This document shows positions 8,510-15,428 of a DNA stretch of 21,700 nt, piece after piece. This DNA comes from Synechococcus sp. HW_metabat.54 (GTDB taxonomy: Bacteria; Cyanobacteriota; Cyanobacteriia; PCC-6307; Cyanobiaceae), in NCBI GenBank assembly GCA_018623675.1, contig JAAZVJ010000002.1:1-21700 (forward strand), read 5' to 3'. The translations under genes and the position numbers were made by a program. Every line of letters starts with the position of its first letter. The stretch's first letter is position 1. The notes below the pieces were generated by a model, which saw only the letters and a list, made by a program, of their open reading frames with translations, ran no database searches and was not told the origin of the DNA.

Positions 8510-9133
8510 TCACCAGAGGCCGCGGACGGGCTCAGGACGCACAGGCTCAGCAGGCAGGATCTGGTTGGCCTGCACGCAAGCGGGCAGGAACACATACCAG
8601 GACAGCAGGGAGGTGTCGCGAGGGGCATCGAGACCGGGCTTACACACGATCTGGGAGCCATCGGAGGCACCGTTATCGGCCAAGGCAAAGTCGACAGGCA
8701 GGTTGTCGAGGATGCCAGCAGAGGACAGCTGACCATCAACCGAATCGGCGATGATGGCGGAACGAAGAGCGACCACAGCGGTCTTCTTCTTCATCCAATA
8801 GGGGTAATAGCTGTTGGTCTGCTCATCCAAGAACTTTTCGCCATCCTCGGAATAGAGGAAGCGAGAAACGCCGATCAGATCGACGTCATAGGTCTTGGTC
8901 ATACCTTCGCGGATTTCATCGGCGGTCCAACCGGACTCGGCGATGCCTTGGCTGAGGGCGCGATCGGTGATCTCACCATCATCAAAGAAGGTCTTGAAAG
9001 CAGAAGAAGTTGTGGTCCAGACAGCGCCACCAGTCTTCCAACGCACAGGGCGGGAAGTGCCGGCTTCAGCTGCAAGAGCAAGGGTGGAAAGGGTTGCGCC
9101 AGCGAGAAGGCCGGCTGCGAGACGTTTGAACAC
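8510..9133 (-). CDS. Secreted DUF1400-like protein, function unknown
   Basis: The 207-residue product starts at a GTG and has a clear Sec signal peptide: MFKR, a hydrophobic core, and a probable cut after AEA (residue 24). The mature part shows F..FFDDGEI, GWTADEIREGM, VSRFLYSEDGEKFL, ALRSAIIADSVDG and ILDNLPVDF. This pattern fits DUF1400, a cyanobacterial domain usually found in front of an alpha/beta hydrolase. Here only the DUF1400-like part exists, followed by a short Cys-containing tail (two Cys, a possible disulfide) rich in Pro near the end. No Ser-His-Asp hydrolase signature is visible. It is likely a periplasmic or exported protein, transcribed alone with its own promoter and terminator. 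The family assignment is from pattern memory and is moderately sure; the function is unknown. Confidence 0.75.
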   Translation of the reverse strand: MFKRLAAGLLAGATLSTLALAAEAGTSRPVRWKTGGAVWTTTSSAFKTFFDDGEITDRALSQGIAESGWTADEIREGMTKTYDVDLIGVSRFLYSEDGEKFLDEQTNSYYPYWMKKKTAVVALRSAIIADSVDGQLSSAGILDNLPVDFALADNGASDGSQIVCKPGLDAPRDTSLLSWYVFLPACVQANQILPAEPVRPEPVRGLW

Positions 9134-9159
9134 GGACGGCGAATGAAGACGTCAAACCT

Positions 9160-9188
9160 TTTCTAGACAGAGCGGATAAAAGTGCCAA
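9160..9188 (-). promoter_or_regulatory. Candidate sigma-70 promoter for the DUF1400-like gene
   Basis: On the minus strand TTGGCA (9188-9183) and TAGAAA (9165-9160) are separated by exactly 17 bases, matching the -35 and -10 consensus at five and four of six positions. The predicted start of transcription is about 20 bases before the GTG. The rest of 9134-9331 is AT-rich, with repeated AAGCAA and CAATTG words and a GCAATTGC palindrome at 9262-9269; I see no gene and no clear terminator there. Confidence 0.45.
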
Positions 9189-9331
9189 CACTGACGCGTT
9201 TGAGATCACTTGAAGGGCGCCAATAAGGATCCGCTAGGGATCACACAGCAAGCAAAAACAAGCAATTGCAAGACGTTTACCGAAGGGCAGACGAGCACTC
9301 CGAGCAATTACATCAATTGTTTAAGCAACGT

Positions 9332-9862
9332 TCAAAACTGTTTGGAAGCAATCTTTTGCCACCCCTTCGGACATCCATCCAAGAAGCTGAGTGATTGATC
9401 CTGCGTTGGCAACTGACCACGGCATTGCCAACGAACCACACGGCTGCCGCGCTGACGCACCCCTGCCCCATAGGCCTCCTCACCACGCTTTGGCTTCAAC
9501 AACAAGCCACTTCCCAGAGCCGTTGACGTCACCGTTGCCTCCAAATGTTTGCCACTGCTCAAACCCAGGTCGGTCAAAGAGCCGGCGAAATGGCCCCAGT
9601 AGTGACGTGTCATTTGGCCACGGATGAACTGCTCCAGCAGCACTTCCGCATCCCGGCGCTGTTGAAGCATGAATTCGCGCCTTTCCACATCAGCATCGGC
9701 AACGGCCAAGTCCGGCTTGGTGCCTAAGGCGACACCCACGCCTGTCGACACCATGGGCGAGCGCATCCCTGTCAGCCCGATCACCAGGAGACCAGCAGCC
9801 GCCATCAATGGCGGTGTTGACGCAGATCGCCAATTGATCAAAACCCACCCGGAAGACTGCAA
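9332..9862 (-). CDS. Small exported or membrane-anchored protein, pilin-like
   Basis: The product is up to 176 residues from a TTG at 9862, three bases after the stop of the upstream gene; ATG at codon 20 (9805) is a plausible alternative. Near the N-terminus is a hydrophobic segment, MAAAGLLVIGLTG, then a helical, charged stretch (RREFMLQQRRDAEVLLEQF). This is followed by H.AGSLTDLGL, a pattern like the motif after the N-terminal helix of cyanobacterial type IV pilin-like G/H proteins. The C-terminal half has two Cys (in RWQCRG and LDGCPKGW) that could form a disulfide loop as in pilins. A classic prepilin peptidase site (G before F/M-T-L-x-E) is not seen, so the assignment is tentative. It is co-transcribed with the phosphopantetheinyl transferase gene; no functional link is evident. 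Confidence 0.6.
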   Translation of the reverse strand: MQSSGWVLINWRSASTPPLMAAAGLLVIGLTGMRSPMVSTGVGVALGTKPDLAVADADVERREFMLQQRRDAEVLLEQFIRGQMTRHYWGHFAGSLTDLGLSSGKHLEATVTSTALGSGLLLKPKRGEEAYGAGVRQRGSRVVRWQCRGQLPTQDQSLSFLDGCPKGWQKIASKQF

Positions 9863-9865
9863 ATT

Positions 9866-10573
9866 TCAAATTAGGCAGGTCATCGCGGCCTGCATGGAAT
9901 TGCCATCAACACCCACATCCGCCTCGTCAGCCACCAAAGCCAGACTCCACACCCCCTGCTGCAAGCAGTGACCCTGCACAACAGCGCCGTCACGCTGATG
10001 GATGAGCCGATCACGAATTGGATCGCAACACCAAAACGCAAGGTCTTTGGCCAGGCTGCCCCGCTGCCACTTGATCGCCGCTTCCTTCAATAACCAGTGA
10101 TGCAGTACCGCCTGCCGCAGCGGCTCCGCCCCCATCCCTGACAAAGCATCCCGTTCTTGGGAACAGAAAAAACGCTTCACCAAAGCAGCCGCTGGAATCG
10201 CCCGATTGGACTGTTCGAGATCCACCCCGATGCGCCAGGGCGCCCAGGCCACAACCAAGGCATCAGGACAATGACTGATGCTCACGAACCCCCACGGATC
10301 CTCCAGAAACGGAGCCTGACCAGGAGGTGCGTTGAGAGGCACGGCCTCAGGCGGCATCGCGAACAACTCCGCCAAGACCGCGCGCATCCATCGGCGCGAC
10401 CACAAATAGTGACGTGCTCGACGGGGGGGGAGTGACTGCGCCCAGACGAGCTCTGCGTCACGCAACTCCATCGACGGAGCAGATTGCGACAACGGAACTA
10501 ACCAGAGAGCAGGTACGCTGCGCCGCGGCCTCTCAGCATGTCGCCATGCCGCTTCAGATCGGAGATCCCGCAC
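9866..10573 (-). CDS. 4'-phosphopantetheinyl transferase, Sfp/HetI type
   Basis: This enzyme transfers the phosphopantetheine arm of coenzyme A to carrier proteins such as the fatty-acid acyl carrier protein. In picocyanobacteria without AcpS an Sfp-type enzyme serves primary metabolism (family knowledge). The 235-residue product has the diagnostic motifs FVSISH (96-101), GVDLE (116-120) and WLLKEAAIK (160-168), with the Mg-binding Asp118 and Glu120 and the catalytic Glu/Lys pair. The start is a GTG at 10573, because no other usable start codon lies before the conserved-looking PALWLVPL segment. This start lies inside the divergent prxQ gene, so the two 5' ends overlap by 28 bases. CoaX, a CoA-biosynthesis enzyme, is encoded nearby, a thematic but perhaps accidental link. 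Confidence 0.9.
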   Translation of the reverse strand: MRDLRSEAAWRHAERPRRSVPALWLVPLSQSAPSMELRDAELVWAQSLPPRRARHYLWSRRWMRAVLAELFAMPPEAVPLNAPPGQAPFLEDPWGFVSISHCPDALVVAWAPWRIGVDLEQSNRAIPAAALVKRFFCSQERDALSGMGAEPLRQAVLHHWLLKEAAIKWQRGSLAKDLAFWCCDPIRDRLIHQRDGAVVQGHCLQQGVWSLALVADEADVGVDGNSMQAAMTCLI

Positions 10574-11013
10574 CAGACTTCACTCTCCCGGACCAGAACG
10601 GTGCATCGGTACAGCTGTCCTCCCTAAAGGGGAAACGGGTCGTGATCTACTTCTATCCCAAGGACGCCACACCGGGTTGCACCAAAGAAGCCTGCAACTT
10701 CCGCGACCGCTGGGACCTGTTCAAACAGCACGACATCACCGTGCTGGGCATCAGCAAAGACAACGCTGCATCGCACCAACGCTTTATCACCAAGCAGGAA
10801 CTTCCCTTCACTCTGCTCACCGACGAAGAGCCCTGCGCCGTTGCGACCAGCTTTGAGAGCTACGGCCTCAAGAAATTCATGGGCCGTGAGTACATGGGCA
10901 TGATGCGGCACACCTTTGTGGTGGATGCCGAAGGCAAGCTCGAGCTGATTTACCGCAAGGTGAAAGCCGACAGCATGGCGGACCAAATCATCACGGATTT
11001 GGGGTTGAGCTGA
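10546..11013 (+). CDS. prxQ: Peroxiredoxin Q (BCP family)
   Basis: This thiol peroxidase reduces hydrogen peroxide and organic hydroperoxides with thioredoxin as electron donor. In cyanobacteria PrxQ enzymes protect the photosynthetic cell from peroxide (family knowledge). The 155-residue length is standard. The start ATG at 10546 gives the family N-terminus MPLQIGDPAPDFTLPDQNG. The catalytic segment FYPKDATPGCTKEACNFRD has peroxidatic Cys45 and resolving Cys50, the C-x4-C spacing typical of atypical two-cysteine PrxQ. The frame is open further upstream, but that part is the shadow of the opposing gene. Its 5' end overlaps the phosphopantetheinyl transferase gene and its 3' end overlaps coaX by 23 bases, so the gene has no free flanking sequence on either side. 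Confidence 0.95.
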   Translation: MPLQIGDPAPDFTLPDQNGASVQLSSLKGKRVVIYFYPKDATPGCTKEACNFRDRWDLFKQHDITVLGISKDNAASHQRFITKQELPFTLLTDEEPCAVATSFESYGLKKFMGREYMGMMRHTFVVDAEGKLELIYRKVKADSMADQIITDLGLS

Positions 11014-11680
11014 GCACCCCCACCAAGCCCTCCATCACCAGATCCGGGGCCAAGACCACCTCGCTCCCCCGCTGACGAAGTTCACTGATCAGCAGGGGAG
11101 CATCCCCTCCACACAACCAAAGAGGCCAAGGGCACTGTTGTTGCGCATTCAACAAGAGCCCAAGCAACGACTGAGCGACACCTTGCTGCATCGCCTCCAT
11201 GGTGGGCTCTGGGAACAGCGCTTCGGGCAAACCCTGCGTGACAACCATCGCCGGCAAATCGCGTGTTCCAGTGGCCATCGCCCGAAGCTGTAAACCAAAC
11301 CCAGCGGCCAGTTGGCCTCCGGCGAAGGCGCCTTCAGCACTGATTCGCGTGAGGCTGAGCACCGTGCCGGCATCAGCCACGAACAGCCCCTTCGGCCGAC
11401 CTGACTGCTTTTGAAAAGCAGCCCAGGCGGCAAGGGCGCGATCAATCCCTAGCCAAGGAGGCATGCCCTTGAGTGGAACATCCTTGAGCTGAACCCGGCG
11501 AGACGCCTCCAAGCAGGGGTGATCTGGGATGGTCCCAACGGCAGCCCATCCCAGGAGGTCCACCTGATCGAGCTGTTCAGGACGAGGTGAGGTATGGGCA
11601 AACGCCCAACCACTCGCGGTCTGGGAAGCCCAATGCCAGCGAGTGTTGCCAATCAAGAGACAACTGCAGCCCTGGGGCAT
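10991..11680 (-). CDS. coaX: Type III pantothenate kinase, with altered first motif
   Basis: CoaX catalyses the first step of coenzyme A synthesis, phosphorylation of pantothenate. The 229-residue length fits the family. Visible motifs are the N-terminal IGNTRWHWA, the G.DRALAAWAA segment (PPWLGIDRALAAW), the second catalytic motif VADAGTVLSLT with its Asp, and GGQLAAGFGLQLRAM, which matches the GG..xxG..L motif 3. The first motif is normally D-[IV]-G-N-[ST]; here the aspartate position is Leu9 (CLLIGNT). The start ATG lies two bases after the cysH stop, so the pair is an operon. The 3' end overlaps prxQ. Either the lineage uses a variant active site or this copy is impaired; the intact second aspartate motif argues against full decay. 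Confidence 0.85.
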   Translation of the reverse strand: MPQGCSCLLIGNTRWHWASQTASGWAFAHTSPRPEQLDQVDLLGWAAVGTIPDHPCLEASRRVQLKDVPLKGMPPWLGIDRALAAWAAFQKQSGRPKGLFVADAGTVLSLTRISAEGAFAGGQLAAGFGLQLRAMATGTRDLPAMVVTQGLPEALFPEPTMEAMQQGVAQSLLGLLLNAQQQCPWPLWLCGGDAPLLISELRQRGSEVVLAPDLVMEGLVGVLSSTPNP

Positions 11681-11682
11681 TC

Positions 11683-12441
11683 CTAGATGCCTTCACCGGC
11701 CACACCCGACATGGCATCGGAAGCCCCACCGGACACGTGAATGCCACACTCCTGCTTCAACCCTCCAAAGCGGGTGCCCCGCCCAGACTGTTCCACTCCA
11801 TCTGGAGCACTGGAATGCCAATCTCCAACGGTGGAATAACCCTGATCAAACAGAGGATGCTGGGGCAAATCATGCTCCTGCATGTAATAGAAAACATCTC
11901 GCGGAGTCCAGCTCAACAAGGGCCGTAGCGACATCCGACCGCGGATCGGCTCCAACCAACCCATGGTGCGGCGGTGATCGGTCTGCCCGCGGCGCACGCC
12001 ACTGGCCCAACAGGTCACCTCAAGGGCGGCCATGGTGGCCTCCAGAGGCTCCACTTTGCGCAGCTGGTGATAGCGCTCGAGATCTTCGACCTGACCTGTT
12101 TCCCAGAGCCGTCCATGCAGCGCTTCCATCCGAGCCGGCGAAACATCGCTTTGCGCGACGTGCAGATTGAGATTGAAGCGCTCGGACAACTGGGCCGCGT
12201 AGCGATACGTCTCAGCCGGTAGATAGCCCGTATCAACCCAGATCACAGGGATCTGCTCAGCATCCTGCAAGGTGCTGAGCATGTGCAGCAGCACCGCAGA
12301 TTGAATCCCAAAACTTGTGGTGAGCGCAAAACCGGATCCGTAGCGCTGGCGAGCCCAGGCCAACCGCTCAGGAGGAGACAACTCCTGAAGGGCGTCCGCA
12401 TCAGCGGCTGCGGTTGCAGTGGTGGCGTGGCCATCGGTCAT
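11683..12441 (-). CDS. cysH: Phosphoadenylyl-sulfate reductase (thioredoxin-dependent)
   Basis: This enzyme reduces PAPS to sulfite in assimilatory sulfate reduction, using thioredoxin. From the ATG at 12441 the product is 252 residues; GGTGAG directly upstream is a usable ribosome site. The frame is open further upstream but runs into the divergent NDH-2 gene. Motifs are TTSFGIQSAV (41-50, the PP-loop type nucleotide site), WVDTGYLPAETYR, ASGVRRGQTDHR (about 146-157) and the C-terminal KQECGIHVSGG with catalytic Cys232. The extra Cys pairs that hold an iron-sulfur cluster in APS reductases are absent, which points to the PAPS-specific type. It is the first gene of a two-gene operon with coaX and is divergent from NDH-2 over a 69-base gap, in which I could not identify a convincing promoter. 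Confidence 0.95.
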   Translation of the reverse strand: MTDGHATTATAAADADALQELSPPERLAWARQRYGSGFALTTSFGIQSAVLLHMLSTLQDAEQIPVIWVDTGYLPAETYRYAAQLSERFNLNLHVAQSDVSPARMEALHGRLWETGQVEDLERYHQLRKVEPLEATMAALEVTCWASGVRRGQTDHRRTMGWLEPIRGRMSLRPLLSWTPRDVFYYMQEHDLPQHPLFDQGYSTVGDWHSSAPDGVEQSGRGTRFGGLKQECGIHVSGGASDAMSGVAGEGI

Positions 12442-12510
12442 CTCACCATCTTCCAATGCCGGCTGCCTTGATGGGCTGTCTATGGTCGATTCCACTCCTC
12501 GGCTGCTTCC

Positions 12511-13710
12511 ATGTCTGCCCCATTCAACGGCCCTGAGGAGGAGACCAATCGGCCGGTGGTGATTGTTGGCGGCGGGTTCGCGGGGCTCACCATGGCCCTG
12601 AAACTCAGCCGCGAGCGCCCGCGGCCTCCCATCGTGCTGGTGGAACCCCGGAGAGAATTCGCCTTCCTTCCCCTGCTCTACGAGCTGCTCAGCGGCGAAC
12701 TTCAACCCTGGGAAGTCGCTCCCCGCTACGACTCCTTACTCAACAGCGCCGGCATCGCCCTGATCCAAGACCGTGTCAGCGCTGTGAATTGGCAAAACAA
12801 CGAACTCATCACCGACGCCGGACGACGCCTGACCTACGGCCAACTGGTCTTAGCCACCGGATCCCAGCCCAACGACTTTGGGGTTGCTGGCGTCCAGGAA
12901 CACGCTTTCTTTTTCCATTCGCTTCAAGACGTCAGCGTTCTGCGGCAACACCTGAAACAGCTGCGCAGCCGCACCAGAGGCAGCGAGAACTCCAGCGTGG
13001 TCCTCGCCATCGTTGGTGCGGGGGCCACTGGGGTGGAACTGGCCTGCAAGGTTGCTGATCTCGCCGAGGGGCGCATTGCCGTTCACCTGATCGAGCGTGG
13101 TGATCAAATCCTGCCGCTAGCCCGAGCCTTCAACCGCGAACAGGCTCAAGCCTGTCTGAAGCGGCTTGGGGTTCACTGCCATCTCAACGCCCAGGTCGAA
13201 GAGGTCAGCGAAAGCCTCGTTCGTTTCATCGAGAACGGCACCTCAACGACCTTGGAGCATCAAGGACTGGTGTGGACCGCAGGCAGCAGCCCCCGGCATC
13301 CGCCCCTGTGTCCTGAGGTCGGCACCGGCTCGGCACGGCTGGAGGTTGATGCGAGCTTGCGCAGCGTGAATCTGCCCGATTGCCTCGTGCTCGGTGATCT
13401 CGCCACCCATCCGAACGCCACGGGAGAAGGCCATCTTTGGCCCAACACAGCCCAAGTGGCCATGCAGCAAGGAGAAGCTGCGGCCAACACCGTGCTGGCG
13501 ATGCGACGAGGCTTGGAACCCCAGCCCTTTCAGTTCCAAGACTTGGGAGAAATGCTCAGCCTTGGGGTGGGGAATGCCACGGTCACAGGAATGGGGGTGA
13601 CGCTTGCTGGTCCGTTGGCCTTCAAGCTGCGACGCCTGACGTATCTGGCCAGGCTGCCCAAGCTGTCGCTGGGATTGCGTTCAGCCGGCGCCTGGCTGCT
13701 GAGCCGTTGA
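12511..13710 (+). CDS. Type II NAD(P)H dehydrogenase (NDH-2)
   Basis: This FAD enzyme oxidises NAD(P)H and passes electrons to the quinone pool without pumping protons; in cyanobacteria it is thought to sense or tune pyridine-nucleotide redox state. The 399-residue product has the FAD-binding Rossmann motif VVIVGGGFAGLTMAL (16-30), the FLPLLYELLSG segment, ATGSQPN, the NAD(P)H-binding motif AIVGAGATGVELA (about 166-178), and the second FAD contact LVLGDLA (about 294-300). The C-terminal region is rich in Leu and basic residues (KLRRLTYLARLPK) and could form the amphipathic membrane anchor. The paralogue (NdbA, B or C) cannot be decided here. It is the first gene of a six-gene run; the hflX start codon overlaps its stop. 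Confidence 0.93.
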   Translation: MSAPFNGPEEETNRPVVIVGGGFAGLTMALKLSRERPRPPIVLVEPRREFAFLPLLYELLSGELQPWEVAPRYDSLLNSAGIALIQDRVSAVNWQNNELITDAGRRLTYGQLVLATGSQPNDFGVAGVQEHAFFFHSLQDVSVLRQHLKQLRSRTRGSENSSVVLAIVGAGATGVELACKVADLAEGRIAVHLIERGDQILPLARAFNREQAQACLKRLGVHCHLNAQVEEVSESLVRFIENGTSTTLEHQGLVWTAGSSPRHPPLCPEVGTGSARLEVDASLRSVNLPDCLVLGDLATHPNATGEGHLWPNTAQVAMQQGEAAANTVLAMRRGLEPQPFQFQDLGEMLSLGVGNATVTGMGVTLAGPLAFKLRRLTYLARLPKLSLGLRSAGAWLLSR

Positions 13711-15428
13711 AACAAACCCACCTGGCGGGACGCACCAAAGGATTGCGCCCTTCGCAATTGCGCCAAGCAGAGCGGCTGGGGCATCGTCGTCATCCGCAAG
13801 GGAGCGGAGCCGACCTCCTCGCTCTGGAACGGCTCGCCGAACTGGTGCTCGATCTCGAGCAACCTCTGCACTTACTCGTAGACACGCGAGGCCTTTGCAG
13901 GCTGCTCTGGGTCGGCCCGCTGACGGAATCCGGGCAGCTGCTGTCCCACCTACCCCAAAACACGCGGAGACGCTCCGATGAGCAAGGGCGATGGCGCCTG
14001 ATCAGCTGCCTCAAGGGCACCGCCGAAGCCTCGCTGACCCCCGACTCCAGGGAGGCAGTCGTGGCATTGGATCTCAACCCAGATAGTTGGATGCGCTACC
14101 CCTGCAAACCACAAGCGGGTGGACGCTGGCCTGCTGGTGCGTGGCGTCCGGACGCGGGCGCGCCACTGGGCTGGAGTGCGGTGGGCAGTGATCAACTTCA
14201 AGCCCTCTGCAGTGAAGACCTGCCCCTGCCCGATCGCAACAATCCAAGCGTCACGCCAGCAGCACCAGCCAAAGCTGGGGAAGAACGGGTGTTGCTGCTG
14301 ACGTTGAGCAGCCAAGATCCAAGCCGCAATGAGCGAGACCTCGCCGAGCTGGAGGGCCTAGTCCGCAGCGCCGGGGCCCGACCGGTCATGGTCTGCCAGC
14401 AAAAGCAATCAGCGGCCAACCCACAGACCCTCTGGGGCACAGGAAAACTGCAGGAAGCTGCTCTCGAGGCAAGGCGCCACAACGCCTCTTTGGTGATCAC
14501 CGACCGTGAACTCTCGCCCGTGCAGGCAAGAAACCTCGAACGCTGGCTCGACTGCCCGGTGATGGACCGCAGCGAACTGATCCTCGACATCTTTGCCCAG
14601 CGTGCCGCCAGTGCAGCTGGTCGGATTCAGGTGGAACTCGCCCAACTGCGCTACCGGCTGCCTCGCCTTCTCGGGCGAGGACGCAGCCTTTCGCGCCAAG
14701 GTGGTGGCATCGGCACCCGAGGGCCTGGAGAGACCCAGCTCGAAAAAGATCGCCGCGCCATCAGTCGGCGTATTGAAGCGCTGCGCCGCTCAACCAAACA
14801 GTTGCAGCAACATCGAGCCCGCCTCAGGGACCGGCGTGAAGGACTCCCCCGTTTGGCACTCGTGGGCTACACGAATGCGGGTAAATCGTCGCTTCTGAAT
14901 GCCCTCTGCGTGAAGGGGAACCATAAAAAGGTGCTGGCGGAGAACAAACTGTTCGCCACCCTGGATCCCACCACACGTCGCCTCACCCTTCCCCAGCCAG
15001 GGGCTGCAGCCCGTGAGCTGCTGATCACCGACACGGTGGGATTTATCCGTGACCTTCCCGACGCGTTGGTCGAAGCCTTCCGCGCGACCCTGGAGGAGGC
15101 ATTGGACGCTGACCTGCTTCTACTGGTGGTCGATCTGGCCGATCCAGACTGGAATGCCCAGCTCACAGCGGTGCAGCGCCTGCTTGATGAATTGGACTGC
15201 ACCAAGCCCCGCCTTGTGGTGGCCAATCAAATCGATCGCTGTCAGCTCGACGCCATCAACGCCATCGCTGACCAGCACGACGATGTGATTTTCCTCTCGG
15301 CAACGGATGGCACCGGCATCAAGGGTCTGAAGCAACGCCTGGAGCAGGAATTTTGGGAGGTTGCAGCAGACACCACTACGGTGGCCATGCCGACGCCCAC
15401 CGAACACGCCCCCTCATGGCCGAACTGA
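13707..15428 (+). CDS. hflX: GTPase HflX with long N-terminal extension
   Basis: HflX is a ribosome-associated GTPase that splits stalled 70S ribosomes under stress. The start is taken as TTG at 13707, overlapping the upstream TGA as TTGA, which gives 573 residues; the ribosome site is weak. The core begins near residue 192 and is complete: the N-domain (GTGKLQEAALEARR, LSPVQARNLERW, RSELILDIFAQRA), the glycine-rich GGGIGTRGPGETQLE, a coiled basic linker, G1 GYTNAGKS (387-394), G3 DTVGF and G4 NQID. The first ~190 residues (GLRPSQLRQAERLGHRR..., a DTRG segment) have no counterpart in the 426-residue E. coli protein. The gene lies in an operon with NDH-2 upstream and ion-transport genes downstream, unlike the hfq-linked position in proteobacteria. 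Confidence 0.92.
   Translation: MKQTHLAGRTKGLRPSQLRQAERLGHRRHPQGSGADLLALERLAELVLDLEQPLHLLVDTRGLCRLLWVGPLTESGQLLSHLPQNTRRRSDEQGRWRLISCLKGTAEASLTPDSREAVVALDLNPDSWMRYPCKPQAGGRWPAGAWRPDAGAPLGWSAVGSDQLQALCSEDLPLPDRNNPSVTPAAPAKAGEERVLLLTLSSQDPSRNERDLAELEGLVRSAGARPVMVCQQKQSAANPQTLWGTGKLQEAALEARRHNASLVITDRELSPVQARNLERWLDCPVMDRSELILDIFAQRAASAAGRIQVELAQLRYRLPRLLGRGRSLSRQGGGIGTRGPGETQLEKDRRAISRRIEALRRSTKQLQQHRARLRDRREGLPRLALVGYTNAGKSSLLNALCVKGNHKKVLAENKLFATLDPTTRRLTLPQPGAAARELLITDTVGFIRDLPDALVEAFRATLEEALDADLLLLVVDLADPDWNAQLTAVQRLLDELDCTKPRLVVANQIDRCQLDAINAIADQHDDVIFLSATDGTGIKGLKQRLEQEFWEVAADTTTVAMPTPTEHAPSWPN

Noticed and set aside
9134..9331. Possible small RNA or riboswitch in the AT-rich gap
   Set aside because: Only short words (AAGCAA, CAATTG) and one 8-base palindrome repeat; there is no stable long stem, no terminator and no recognisable aptamer.
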